This document shows, piece after piece, positions 25,301 through 33,591 of a stretch of 64,000 bases of DNA (within the stretch, counting starts at the first letter, position 1; each line of letters opens with the position of its first letter). Source of the stretch: Arcticibacter tournemirensis (GTDB lineage Bacteria; Bacteroidota; Bacteroidia; Sphingobacteriales; Sphingobacteriaceae); the NCBI RefSeq assembly GCF_006716645.1, contig NZ_VFPL01000001.1, positions 2,356,001 through 2,420,000 on the forward strand, in the 5' to 3' direction. A model generated the notes under the pieces. The model did not search any database and had not been told where the DNA came from. It saw only the letters and a list, made by a program, of their open reading frames with translations. The translations under genes were made by a program, and so were the position numbers.

Positions 25301-25433
25301 GATCTATTTTCAGGGAGTGAATGTGCTGTACTGGAGCAAATTTAAGCTCTGGGACCCTGAGCTGAATACATCGAACGGCGCTTCCTATCCCAATACACGA
25401 ACGTTTTCCCTGGGTGCGCAGGTCAATTTTTAA
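22341..25433 (+). CDS. SusC/RagA-type TonB-linked outer-membrane transporter (GH97 locus)
   Basis: A 1030-residue SusC protein. The signal peptide ends near EVSAQTQ. A CarboxypepD_reg domain (about 33-110: TVRDELNAPLIGVSVLNLN) is followed by the TonB-box-like NEVVVVGYG and a plug domain with VWIRGISTFNSLNSASPLVI and VLKDASATAVYGAQGANGVI. The barrel ends in a terminal phenylalanine (AQVNF). The gene is followed after 12 bp or more by its SusD partner and a GH97 glycosidase, so it most likely imports an oligosaccharide released at the cell surface. It is divergent from a two-component system and preceded by phased TTAACA boxes. Confidence 0.96.
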   Translation: MHLKTFTQCFYLLVITMLCLGEVSAQTQESEITVKGTVRDELNAPLIGVSVLNLNTRKAVSTDIDGRFSILASRGDSLLARYIGYKDYRTQISTVIELNIVLQASNNSLNEVVVVGYGQQKKISLVGAQSSVNVEALQVPVANLSTALAGRIAGLVGVQRTGLPGSNTADVWIRGISTFNSLNSASPLVIVDGVQGRNINAFDPEDIASFTVLKDASATAVYGAQGANGVILITTKKGRVGKPSLMFNYNQGITAFTRTPELANGEQYMRLRNEARVASGSQPDYSQEYIDNTLSASDPVLYPNVDWMNTLFSESAANRRINFAASGGSETTQYYSSLAYYDETSLLKTDKLQSYNADTRFRRYNFTSNVDMNWTKTTRFSLGVQGYITNTNYPGTNPQEAFGRVMQTNPVLYPVMLPGNLVPGINTSRDYQPNPYALVTQTGYQNIFQSQLYSNAAINQDLSYLVKGLSARAMFSFDTWNSHTINRTRLRTLYAIDRSDPYDDEGNLNLAILANGSDALGYNRNNSGDRKFYAEAAVNYERMFGDHSVSAMILYNQNSNTAAFADNLTSSLPTRTQGLAGRATYSWKDKYFGEFNFGYNGSENFAPGQRYGFFPSFGAGWVLSNEEFFSPLKEVLPFFKLRYSNGWVGSGSGGRRFGYLTIVSTGASGYTFGNGTNNTGFSGLAISDYGANVVWAKSHKQDLGLEFKTLKSLLSVTVDYFKEHRSGVFLQRGSLANYLGLQTFPFGNLGVIDNEGFDGTIDLAPFKVGQTAWSFHGTFSYNKDKVIENDDPVQPFPYMERRGNNYLSRYGYIADGLFQSQAEIDAHADQSALGGQRVGDIRYRDLNGDNIIDAYDQARIGNGDVPNLVYGAGFNVTFKGFYVGAFFQGINGADRLLGGDGIIPFNNSNGGERSNLYSIAEDRWTEDNPVSDPFYPRLAFGNSANRNNAVASSWWVKDIDFIRLKTVDIGYNLPAGSLKNLSVKSARIYFQGVNVLYWSKFKLWDPELNTSNGASYPNTRTFSLGAQVNF

Positions 25434-25514
25434 ACGAAGAAGTATATGAACAGCAAGTTTGAACGGCCTCAACACAGTTTTAAAAGAGACTTTAACAATC
25501 AAAGAATGATCAGC

Positions 25515-27320
25515 ATGAAGAAATATATCATTGCATTCCTGATGGCAGGAGTGATGTTTTTAAACAACTCCTGTAAGGACTTTCTCGACCAGGTGCCCGA
25601 CGATATCTTAACTACCGACCGGATCTTTGATTCAAAAGATTATGTCAATCAATACCTGGCCAATATATACGCCAACATTCCCAACGAGCTTATGCAGCGT
25701 TATACCAATTCTGACCATTCAGGTCCTTGGATCGCTGCATCCGACGAAGCAATGTATAACTGGGATTTCAATTATGCCAATAATCTGAATCAGAGTACAT
25801 GGTCGGCTACCGACTGGGATGTATCGGCATACTGGTCCGACTGGTATAAGTCGATCCGCAATGCTACTGACTTTATCAGCAAGATCGATAAAGCGAACCC
25901 GGCAGAGGTGAATGCGATAGAAAGAGCGCGCTTCAAGGCAGAAGCAAGGGCCTTAAGGGCTTTGTATTATTACTGGCTGGTGAGGATGTATGGCCCTGTT
26001 CCGATCATAAATAAAGTTCTCGCGCCCGATGCTCCTCTCAGCGAACTGAATATTCCGAGGAATACCTTCGATGAGTGTATCAGCTTTATAGTGGAGCAGC
26101 TTGACTCGGCTTATACCGATCTGCCGCTTGTTCCCGCGAACGAAGAGTACGGGCGGATTACCAAAGGCATCGTTAAGGCGTATAAAACGCAGGCTCTTAT
26201 GCTGAGCGCAAGTCCGCTCTTTAACGGGAATACGGATATGGCCTCCCTGGTAAATAAGGATGGTACAGCCCTGATCAGTCAAACCTATAATGCCGGAAAG
26301 TGGAAGCTGGCCGCAGATGCAGCCAAAGCTTTTATTGACGAGTTTGTTCCGGGCGTTTACGACCTGTATACCGAGAACAACGCCGACCCTTTTGTTGCAG
26401 CTTACCTTTCCTGCCGCAATGTGGTGCTGGTGAACTGGAATAAGGAATGGATCTTTGCACGCTCGAATTCGGGAGTGTACAACTGGCACGACGGCACTCC
26501 TCTGCACGTGGGTTACACAACTAATGTGCAGGGCTATGGAGCATTGGGTGTTACTCAGAAGATGGTCGACGCTTACTTTATGAGCAATGGCCTGCCGATA
26601 GACAAGACCAGCGAATACAGGGCAACGGGCTTCTCTGACTATAAAGCGCCATTCGACGTGAAGGCCCGGAGTACGTATAACCCCTGGACGAACAGGGAAC
26701 CTCGCTTTTATGTGGGGGTAACGTATAATAACAGCTACTGGCTCTACCAGGGCAACAACAGCAGGGAAGTAATTACAGTAATGGAGTTTTCGGGGAACTC
26801 GGGCAGAAGCCAGAGCTCTTCGGACGTGTCGCCAACCGGGTATACCGTGCGTAAAAATATTGCTGTAACCTGGAATGACCGCGGCGCGCTTTTACTTCGC
26901 CTGGGGCAGATCTTTCTTGACTATGCCGAGGCGCTCAACGAATACGACCCGGGCAACCCAAATATCCTGGTCTATCTGAACAAGATCAGGACCAGGGCAG
27001 GTGTGCCTGCTTATGGCAATGGCGCTGGTCAGATCCCGCTTGCTGCTAACCAGGAGGCCGTACGTACAGCCATCCGCCGCGAACGGCAGGTGGAACTTTC
27101 GTTCGAAAGCGTAAGGTATTTCGACTGCCATCGCTGGAAAATTGCTGAGGTTACGGATAATGCGCCGGTAACAGGTTTGAATATGTATGGTAATGGCGAT
27201 GATTTTTATAAATTTACAACGATTACCGGGCGGACCTTCCGTGAGCGCGATTATCTTTGGCCGGTGCCGAATGATGAGATATTAAAAAACAACCTGCTTG
27301 TCCAGAACCCGGGATGGTAG
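25515..27320 (+). CDS. SusD/RagB-type surface glycan-binding lipoprotein
   Basis: A SusD protein of about 601 residues from MKKYIIAFL, the start that gives a proper lipoprotein signal (lipobox MFLNNSC followed by KDFLDQVPDD). In-frame starts upstream (25446, 25506) would add an unnatural leader. Family marks are RNATDFISKID, KAEARALRALYYYWLVRMYGPVPII, the RGALLLRLGQIFLDYAEALNEY repeat region, and the C-terminal RRERQVELSFESVRYFDCHRWK. It binds substrate on the outer face of the SusC barrel. The aromatic-rich middle suits sugar stacking, but the sugar cannot be read from sequence. Confidence 0.95.
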   Translation: MKKYIIAFLMAGVMFLNNSCKDFLDQVPDDILTTDRIFDSKDYVNQYLANIYANIPNELMQRYTNSDHSGPWIAASDEAMYNWDFNYANNLNQSTWSATDWDVSAYWSDWYKSIRNATDFISKIDKANPAEVNAIERARFKAEARALRALYYYWLVRMYGPVPIINKVLAPDAPLSELNIPRNTFDECISFIVEQLDSAYTDLPLVPANEEYGRITKGIVKAYKTQALMLSASPLFNGNTDMASLVNKDGTALISQTYNAGKWKLAADAAKAFIDEFVPGVYDLYTENNADPFVAAYLSCRNVVLVNWNKEWIFARSNSGVYNWHDGTPLHVGYTTNVQGYGALGVTQKMVDAYFMSNGLPIDKTSEYRATGFSDYKAPFDVKARSTYNPWTNREPRFYVGVTYNNSYWLYQGNNSREVITVMEFSGNSGRSQSSSDVSPTGYTVRKNIAVTWNDRGALLLRLGQIFLDYAEALNEYDPGNPNILVYLNKIRTRAGVPAYGNGAGQIPLAANQEAVRTAIRRERQVELSFESVRYFDCHRWKIAEVTDNAPVTGLNMYGNGDDFYKFTTITGRTFRERDYLWPVPNDEILKNNLLVQNPGW

Positions 27321-27349
27321 CAGCTTTTATTATAAACTAAATAATCAAT

Positions 27350-29335
27350 ATGATCATTACCGAAAAGAAAAAGAGACCTTTATTGCTTAAAAACGTTTGG
27401 TTTGCCCTCTTTATACTGATGGGGCAGGTGAGCCTTGCTCAGTCCATTGTACTCTCATCACCCGACAGGAAGATTACAACGCGTATAGAAATTGCCGACA
27501 AGATCTTCTATTCAGTATCTCAGGGCAGCGACCTGGTACTCGACAAGTCATCGTTAGGACTTAATCTGAAGTCGGGTTACCTGGGAAAGAGCCCGAAGCT
27601 GTTGAAGAAACAGATCGTGTCGCGGAACACGTCCTTTCGCCCCGTTGTGCCTTTGAAGTTCTCGGATATAAAGAATGAATACAACGAACTCCGCATGGAC
27701 TTTGCCGGCGACTACAGCGTGGTATTCAGGGCTTACAACGATGGCGTTGCATACCGCTTCGTCACCCGGAAAAAGGGCGATGCGGAAGTGATTGGCGAAG
27801 ATGCTGCTATTCGTCTTCCCGAAGGGTATCTTGCCCATATTCAGCAGCCAGGAAGCTTTCATACGTCTTATGAAGAGTCGTATAAGCACCTTTCATTGAA
27901 AGACTGGGGCGAGAAGAAGGGTCTGGCTACCTTGCCGGTATTGCTGGATAGCCGCAAGAAGTATAAGGTTCTTATTTCGGAGTCGGATCTTAATGATTAT
28001 CCTGCTATGTTTCTTCATAGCGAAGGCGTGAACAGTTTAAATGCGGCCTTTCCGAAAGCTCCGCTGGAGTATGAGGACAACGGCGACCGCAGCATGAAGA
28101 TTCTGAAGGAGGCTGATTATATTGCAAAAACAAGCGGTAGCCGCAGCTTTCCATGGCGCTATTTCGTAATCAGCAGCAACGACGGACAGCTGATTACCAA
28201 TACCATGACAGCCAGCCTGGCTTCACCTCTGCAGATGGAAGATACTGGCTGGATCAGGCCGGGAAAAGTAAGCTGGGAGTGGTGGAACGATGCTTCTCCG
28301 TATGGTCCGGATGTTAATTTCGTTGCGGGCTACAACCTGGAGACGTATAAGTACTACATTGATTTTGCTGCGAAATACGGTATTGAATACATCATCATGG
28401 ACGAGGGTTGGGCAAAGAGCACCCGCGATCCTTTTACTCCCAATCCCGACGTGGACCTGAAGGAACTTATCCGTTATGGGAAAAGCAAGAACGTTGGTAT
28501 TGTGCTGTGGCTTACCTGGCTTACAGTGGAACATCATTTTGATGTGTTTAAGACGTTCAGCGAATGGGGGATAAAGGGCGTGAAGATTGACTTTATGGAC
28601 CGCAGCGACCAGTGGATGGTGAACTATTATGAAAGGGTGGCAAAGGAAGCGGCTAAGCATAAGCTGTTTGTTGATTTCCACGGTTCATTTAAACCGGCCG
28701 GACTGGAATATAAATACCCGAACGTATTGTCGTACGAAGGGGTGAGGGGTATGGAACAGATGGGCGGCGCTACTCCTGATAACAGTGTTTATTTTCCTTT
28801 TATGCGTAATGCGGTAGGCCCGATGGATTATACTCCCGGAGCTATGATCAGTATGCAGCCTGATGTATATAGGGCCGAGCGTCCGAATGCTGCCAGTATC
28901 GGCACCAGGGCGTACCAGATGGCACTCTTTGTGATTTTCGAAAGCGGACTGCAAATGCTGGCTGACAACCCAACCCTGTATTACAGGAATGCCGACTGCA
29001 CCGAATTTATTGCAGGAGTGCCGGTTACCTGGGACGAAACGCGTGTGCTGGCTGCCGAAGCAGGCGAATATGCTATTGTTGCCAAGAGGAAAGGTAAAGA
29101 GTGGTATATCGGCGGAATGACGAACAACAAGGAGAGCGTACGCGAGTTCGATCTGAAGCTTGACTTCCTTGAGAACGGAAAGAACCTGAAGATGGTGTCG
29201 TTCGAAGACGGTATTAATGCCGGCCGTCAGGCAATGGATTATCGCAGAAAGGAATCGACCGTAAAATCATCCGACACCATCCATATTAAAATGGTAAGGA
29301 ACGGTGGCTGGGCTGCAAAAATTTATGGAGAATAG
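27350..29335 (+). CDS. Glycoside hydrolase family 97, probably the retaining (alpha-galactosidase-like) type
   Basis: A 661-residue GH97 enzyme with a signal peptide (ending near VSLAQS), an N-terminal beta-sandwich (about 25-290), a (beta/alpha)8 barrel and a C-terminal beta domain. Barrel motifs include YIIMDEGWAKS, GVKIDFMDRSDQ with D414, FVDFHGSFKPAGL and YPNVLSYEGVRGMEQ with E463. In retaining GH97 enzymes such as the Bacteroides alpha-galactosidase, as I recall it, the nucleophile is an Asp equivalent to D414. Inverting SusB-type alpha-glucosidases instead use glutamates and have a Glu where this protein has FHG. I therefore favour a retaining alpha-galactosidase-like enzyme over an alpha-glucosidase. 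It lies 29 bp behind SusD in the same operon. Confidence 0.93.
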   Translation: MIITEKKKRPLLLKNVWFALFILMGQVSLAQSIVLSSPDRKITTRIEIADKIFYSVSQGSDLVLDKSSLGLNLKSGYLGKSPKLLKKQIVSRNTSFRPVVPLKFSDIKNEYNELRMDFAGDYSVVFRAYNDGVAYRFVTRKKGDAEVIGEDAAIRLPEGYLAHIQQPGSFHTSYEESYKHLSLKDWGEKKGLATLPVLLDSRKKYKVLISESDLNDYPAMFLHSEGVNSLNAAFPKAPLEYEDNGDRSMKILKEADYIAKTSGSRSFPWRYFVISSNDGQLITNTMTASLASPLQMEDTGWIRPGKVSWEWWNDASPYGPDVNFVAGYNLETYKYYIDFAAKYGIEYIIMDEGWAKSTRDPFTPNPDVDLKELIRYGKSKNVGIVLWLTWLTVEHHFDVFKTFSEWGIKGVKIDFMDRSDQWMVNYYERVAKEAAKHKLFVDFHGSFKPAGLEYKYPNVLSYEGVRGMEQMGGATPDNSVYFPFMRNAVGPMDYTPGAMISMQPDVYRAERPNAASIGTRAYQMALFVIFESGLQMLADNPTLYYRNADCTEFIAGVPVTWDETRVLAAEAGEYAIVAKRKGKEWYIGGMTNNKESVREFDLKLDFLENGKNLKMVSFEDGINAGRQAMDYRRKESTVKSSDTIHIKMVRNGGWAAKIYGE

Positions 29336-29350
29336 GGCTATTGCCCTATT
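29331..29350. terminator. Shared hairpin across two convergent stop codons
   Basis: AATAGGGC (29331-29338), TATT loop, GCCCTATT (29343-29350), followed by TT. The stop codons of GH97 (29333-29335) and of the minus-strand DUF6265 gene (29338-29340) both lie inside the hairpin. Confidence 0.65.
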
Positions 29351-29850
29351 TTCTTAATGAAAATAAAGTCTATACTTTTTCCGTCGCCCGAAATGGTGGC
29401 TGTCATTCCCTGATCGGTTCGCTTATAGGCTATCTTTTTGGGGAAGTCGTGTTCCTTGTTTTCACAAACAAAGCTGTCGTCGCTTATTTCGGTTATTTTG
29501 AAGTGGGTGGGTTCCTGGTTATCAAGCCCGTCGACCACATAGAAAATATGTTTGTCTTTTATTAGCAGCTCCAGCTTTTCTACAAAAATGGTGTCGGTAC
29601 CTTTGATGGTTTCACCCTGTCCCTTCATGCTGTTGGGCGCTTCTAAGGCCCACATTTCACTTCCCGATTGACCGGGCTTTACGTTGGTGCGCGTCCACTT
29701 ACCGGCAAGCCATTCGAGTTTCTTAAAGTCCTGTTCGGCAGTCTGCTGACAAAATGCAGTAGTATTTAGCAGCAAAAGGGCTGCAACGAAAAATGATAGC
29801 CTGGCTACAAATGCAGTCTGGCGGAGGCGGGTTGTTTTGCTGTGATTCAT
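29338..29850 (-). CDS. DUF6265-family secreted protein
   Basis: A 170-residue protein with an N-terminal signal segment (about 12-35, ending TAFCQQ) and a lipocalin-like small beta domain. It opens with FKKLEWLAGKW (about 42-52) and contains MKGQGETI and CENKEHDFPKKIAY, typical of the DUF6265 family. Function is unknown; the fold suggests a small-ligand-binding barrel. It is convergent with the GH97 gene, sharing a terminator hairpin with it, and 22 bp downstream of the esterase gene on the same strand. Confidence 0.8.
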   Translation of the reverse strand: MNHSKTTRLRQTAFVARLSFFVAALLLLNTTAFCQQTAEQDFKKLEWLAGKWTRTNVKPGQSGSEMWALEAPNSMKGQGETIKGTDTIFVEKLELLIKDKHIFYVVDGLDNQEPTHFKITEISDDSFVCENKEHDFPKKIAYKRTDQGMTATISGDGKSIDFIFIKKIGQ

Positions 29851-29872
29851 ATCGTTGATGTTTCTGGATATT

Positions 29873-30700
29873 TTACTTGTTCTGCGCCGAAATCCTCCTG
29901 ATTTCTTTCAGTAACAGCGGAAAGGCTGGCTCGGCCATTCCTCCGTGGTCGAATCCGTCGAGCTCATACAGCCTGGTATCTTTATGCCCTGCCAACTTCA
30001 TCATCCGGCACAGGTATGCGTTCTCTTCATACCGCCCTAACAACTCCATTTCGCGGTCGCCTGTTATAAGCAAAACGGGAGGGGCGTCCGCCCTCACGTG
30101 AAACAGAGGTGCGTACTTGTCGATGATCGGTTGTGTGTCTTTTATTCCCTTTTCTTTGCGGATAGTAAAGTGGGTAATCGCCTGTCCGCTGAAGGGGATT
30201 AGCCCGGCAATCCGGTTGGCATCAATGTTATATTTTGCGAGATATTGCTTGTCGAGGGTCACCATCATCGTGAGGTAACCTCCGGCAGAATGCCCTGAAA
30301 GGAAAATACGGCCCGGATCACCTCCGTACTCTGCAATATGCTTGAATGTCCATGCAACAGCCGATGCTGCATCTTCGATATAGGCAGGGGCAGATACCTT
30401 GGGTGATAAACGGTAACCTACTCCTATGACGGCATATCCTTTGTTTTTCAGCGCCTCAGGGATCTCCTTATTGCCGCCCTCGATACCGCCTCCGTGGAAC
30501 CAAACGATGGTAGCGAAGCTTTTCTTGTCTTTTGGATAGTAGACGTCTAAAAGACATCGCTCGTTGATATAAGCGTCTTTACTTTCCTGATCAGAATAGT
30601 AATGGATGTTCTCTTTTGTGACATAGGTTTCCTTCTGCGCAAAGGCATTAAAGGATGTAACGACCAGGAACAGTATAATCAGCTTTAATTTAATTTTCAT
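29873..30700 (-). CDS. Secreted alpha/beta-hydrolase (esterase/lipase type)
   Basis: About 275 residues from MKIKLKLIILFLVVTSFNAF, a start that gives a clean signal peptide; an upstream ATG at 30751 would add 17 residues. It has VWFHGGGIEGG (oxyanion-hole HGGG), then GDPGRIFLSGHSAGGYL with the nucleophile serine in GHSAGG, a candidate Asp in LLITGDREM, and the histidine in DGFDHGGM. This is the hormone-sensitive-lipase/BD-FAE-like pattern of carbohydrate esterases and related lipases. Proximity to the GH97 locus could mean deacylation of sugars, but it is on the other strand and the substrate is not known. Confidence 0.87.
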   Translation of the reverse strand: MKIKLKLIILFLVVTSFNAFAQKETYVTKENIHYYSDQESKDAYINERCLLDVYYPKDKKSFATIVWFHGGGIEGGNKEIPEALKNKGYAVIGVGYRLSPKVSAPAYIEDAASAVAWTFKHIAEYGGDPGRIFLSGHSAGGYLTMMVTLDKQYLAKYNIDANRIAGLIPFSGQAITHFTIRKEKGIKDTQPIIDKYAPLFHVRADAPPVLLITGDREMELLGRYEENAYLCRMMKLAGHKDTRLYELDGFDHGGMAEPAFPLLLKEIRRISAQNK

Positions 30701-30786
30701 CTTGATGGAGGTGTTTTGCAGTAAAAGTATAAAGAACTGATAATGTTTCATACATGTTTATGCGATATTTGCAGCAGATAAATTGA

Positions 30787-32703
30787 ATGAATACGGATAT
30801 CCCTGCGAAAGCTTATTTTGAAAAGCTGCTTGCCTTACTAAAAACAGAGAGAGAGGAGGACCTTCGTTCGTACCGTCAGTTAACTGCGTCGAGCGCTGTT
30901 TCGGAAAGGCGTGCGAACGGGCTGACCTGGTTTCCTGTTGCTATCCGGGATACGGAGATCGGCCGGGGCGACTACCTCACTATTGGGATAGAACGCACAA
31001 CGCATCATGATATAATCCATCAGTTTAGGTTCGGCGCTTCTGTGGCCTTGTTTTCTAATCATAATCCTTCGGCCGACCGGCTTGAGGGAATCATTTCTCA
31101 CATCAGCGGTAACCTGATGCGGATCAGTCTTCGCGTAGATGAGTTGCCCGAATGGGCCGGTAAGGGAAAACTGGGTGTCGACCTGCTCTTTGACGACCGC
31201 AGCTATGACGATATGGACGCTGCCCTGGTAAAGGCTTCGTCGCTGGCCGAAGACGGGAAAAAAGGACGCCTGATCAGGGTCCTTACGGGCAGCGCAGCGC
31301 CTGCATTTGAAGCGGGGGCTGCAGAGCTTCATCTTCCTGATCTGAATGCATCGCAAAAACGGGCTGTGGGCCAGATTGTCGCAGCACGCGACCTCGCCAT
31401 CGTTCATGGCCCGCCCGGAACAGGGAAAACGACGACTCTCGTACAGGCTATCAAAACGCTTATTAGCAGGGGCGAAAAACAAATACTGGCAGTGGCGCCC
31501 AGCAATACTGCGGTAGACCTGATGACGGAAAAACTTGCCGACGAGGGAATTGAAGTGCTTCGTGTGGGGAATCCTTCGCGTGTTTCAGACCGGCTTATGT
31601 CGCTTACCACCGACAATAAAATGGATGAGCACCCCAGAATGAAGGAAGTGAAGGCCTTAAAGAAGCAGGCGAACGAGCTCAGGAACATGGCGCAGAAATA
31701 CAAACGGAACTTTGGCCATGCCGAAAGGGAGCAGCGTAAAGCTCTCTTCAATGAAGCCCGCAGAATCATGAAGGATGCGGGCGACATTGAACAGTTTATA
31801 ATGGACAGTGTACTGGAAAAAGCCCGGGTGATTACGGCTACGCTGGTGGGCGCGGGGCATTATACCGTGAATGACCGTGAGTACCACACGGTGGTAATTG
31901 ACGAGGCTGGGCAATCCCTCGAACCTGCATGCTGGATTCCTATACTGAAGGCGCAGAAAGTGATCCTGGCGGGCGACCACTTCCAGCTGCCGCCAACTAT
32001 TAAGTCGGACGAGGCGGCCAGGAATGGTCTCCGTAATACCCTGCTTCAAAAGTGCGTTGCTGCTCATCCTGAAGCCGTAGTGCTGCTGGGCGAACAATAC
32101 CGCATGCACGAGGCGATCATGGCGTATCCCTCGAAGGTCTTTTATAAGGACCAGCTTAGGGCTCATGCCTCTGTTGCGGGCAGCCTGTTAATTCCCGAAG
32201 ATCTCCCCCTGCTGTTTGTGGATACCGCCGGATGCGGCTTTGAAGAGAGGCTGGAGGGTACTTCTGTTTCGAATCCCGAAGAGGCCGACTTCCTCTTCAG
32301 GCATCTTTTTGAGTACCTGCAGGCTTTAGACGAGCACCATACTGCCGAAGAATTTCCCGGGGTAGCGGTTATTGCTCCGTATAAGGGACAAATAACGCTG
32401 CTGAAGGAGAAACTGCTGGATTTCGAAGGTATGGAAAAGTATGCTCCCCACATTTCTGTTAATACCGTCGACGGGTTCCAGGGGCAGGAAAGGGACGTGG
32501 TATACATCAGCATGACCAGGAGCAACTTTGAAAATACCATAGGCTTCCTGTCGGATATCCGAAGGATGAATGTTGCCATGACGCGCGCCAAAAAGAAGCT
32601 CGTGGTAATAGGCGACAGCGCCACACTGTCGGCCCTGCCTTTTTATTCTGATTTTATCAGTTATTCCGAGAACATCGACGGCTATAAAAGCGCCTGGGAA
32701 TAA
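30787..32703 (+). CDS. Superfamily-1 DNA/RNA helicase, UPF1/IGHMBP2-like
   Basis: A 638-residue SF1 helicase. The N-terminal beta-rich domain (about 1-180) precedes Walker A HGPPGTGKTTTL near 205-216, motif II VVIDEAGQSLEP near 370-381, LAGDHFQLPPT (motif III), EQYRMHEAIM (motif IV), VNTVDGFQGQERDVVYISM (motif V) and RRMNVAMTRAKKKL (motif VI). The coiled helical insert (MKEVKALKKQANEL) between motifs Ia and II is typical of the IGHMBP2/SMUBP-2 group. It probably unwinds DNA or RNA in the 5'-3' direction, in repair or RNA turnover. It is divergent from the esterase gene; a weak -7 box GATATTTG lies at 30764-30771. Confidence 0.92.
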   Translation: MNTDIPAKAYFEKLLALLKTEREEDLRSYRQLTASSAVSERRANGLTWFPVAIRDTEIGRGDYLTIGIERTTHHDIIHQFRFGASVALFSNHNPSADRLEGIISHISGNLMRISLRVDELPEWAGKGKLGVDLLFDDRSYDDMDAALVKASSLAEDGKKGRLIRVLTGSAAPAFEAGAAELHLPDLNASQKRAVGQIVAARDLAIVHGPPGTGKTTTLVQAIKTLISRGEKQILAVAPSNTAVDLMTEKLADEGIEVLRVGNPSRVSDRLMSLTTDNKMDEHPRMKEVKALKKQANELRNMAQKYKRNFGHAEREQRKALFNEARRIMKDAGDIEQFIMDSVLEKARVITATLVGAGHYTVNDREYHTVVIDEAGQSLEPACWIPILKAQKVILAGDHFQLPPTIKSDEAARNGLRNTLLQKCVAAHPEAVVLLGEQYRMHEAIMAYPSKVFYKDQLRAHASVAGSLLIPEDLPLLFVDTAGCGFEERLEGTSVSNPEEADFLFRHLFEYLQALDEHHTAEEFPGVAVIAPYKGQITLLKEKLLDFEGMEKYAPHISVNTVDGFQGQERDVVYISMTRSNFENTIGFLSDIRRMNVAMTRAKKKLVVIGDSATLSALPFYSDFISYSENIDGYKSAWE

Positions 32704-32741
32704 TGCAGGCATGTGTGATACGGTGATGATGTTTGTGATTT

Positions 32742-33506
32742 TTAACTTTCAAATAAAATGGCAGGCGATATCGTATCTGACTCCTCCCTCAGAAAAATAG
32801 TGAAAATGGATTTTGCGTTTGAAGCGCTGCCGCTGCCGGAAATGAAATAGGTAACCAAAGGGTTGCCGTCCGAATTTGCGATAGGCAGATCGTTTTCGTC
32901 AAGGAAAGTTAACTCGTATTGATAGGTAATTCTTTTCTGCCCCCTCACGGTAGTGAATGCTCTTGGCATCACCGAGTATCCGGATGTGTATTCGGTGCCC
33001 TGGGTTTGAATTGTATCTACAGCCGCCCCGTTTTGACTGAAAACGACTTTGATATTTTTGTTGCCAAAAAACGACTGGGCGAAATTGGCCAGCTTAACTT
33101 TTATGTGATCCGGGGCAGGGGGGGCTTCTGAACCTTGTGTGTCCTCTATTAACTGAACCTGTTCTGAGTTGGCATCAGGCTTGAAGAAAACATACGTTGG
33201 TATCGAATCCTTGTCTATATTGAGCGTGGTTTCGAGCGCTTTAATTCCTGAGTCCTTGTAGAGGAACTCAAATTTGCCTTCTCCTGGCAATACTGTGAAT
33301 TCCCAGCTATTACCGCTGCTTGCAAGAGGTTTACCCTGGTAATTTATTGCCAGGTTGAGGCCCGCCTCGGTCTGGAATAATATAAACGGATCCCGGAACC
33401 GTACTTTCGAAAAAGTGCCTGGTTCGGGCAATGTAACTTCTTTTTTGCTGCAGGAGGCGATTATCATCAGAAGGACTAAACTTAAAAGGTAATTATATCT
33501 TTTCAT
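32742..33506 (-). CDS. Lipoprotein of unknown function in the ECF/TonB-receptor unit
   Basis: A 254-residue lipoprotein: signal peptide with lipobox IIASC followed by SKKEVTLPEPG. The body is beta-strand rich and probably made of two immunoglobulin-like sandwiches (about 30-120 and 130-250); I recognise no named domain. It is the last gene of the sigma-FecR-receptor-lipoprotein series, about 85 bp behind the beta-helix lipoprotein, and an 11-bp GC-rich hairpin sits just in front of its ATG. A surface-exposed accessory to the receptor is the simplest reading. Confidence 0.72.
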   Translation of the reverse strand: MKRYNYLLSLVLLMIIASCSKKEVTLPEPGTFSKVRFRDPFILFQTEAGLNLAINYQGKPLASSGNSWEFTVLPGEGKFEFLYKDSGIKALETTLNIDKDSIPTYVFFKPDANSEQVQLIEDTQGSEAPPAPDHIKVKLANFAQSFFGNKNIKVVFSQNGAAVDTIQTQGTEYTSGYSVMPRAFTTVRGQKRITYQYELTFLDENDLPIANSDGNPLVTYFISGSGSASNAKSIFTIFLREESDTISPAILFES

Positions 33507-33520
33507 TTTTAACTTATTAG

Positions 33521-33548
33521 AAGCAGCGGCCGGTATTGGCCGCTGCTT
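33521..33548. promoter_or_regulatory. GC-rich hairpin in the leader of the last lipoprotein gene
   Basis: AAGCAGCGGCC (33521-33531) pairs perfectly with GGCCGCTGCTT (33538-33548) around a 6-nt loop. It lies 14 nt upstream of the minus-strand ATG and behind the stop of the preceding gene. No T-tract follows, so it fits partial attenuation or protection of the upstream mRNA. Confidence 0.55.
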
Positions 33549-33591
33549 ATTGAGTTTTTACTGTTTTATAAAGCGTTATTTGAATGATTGT

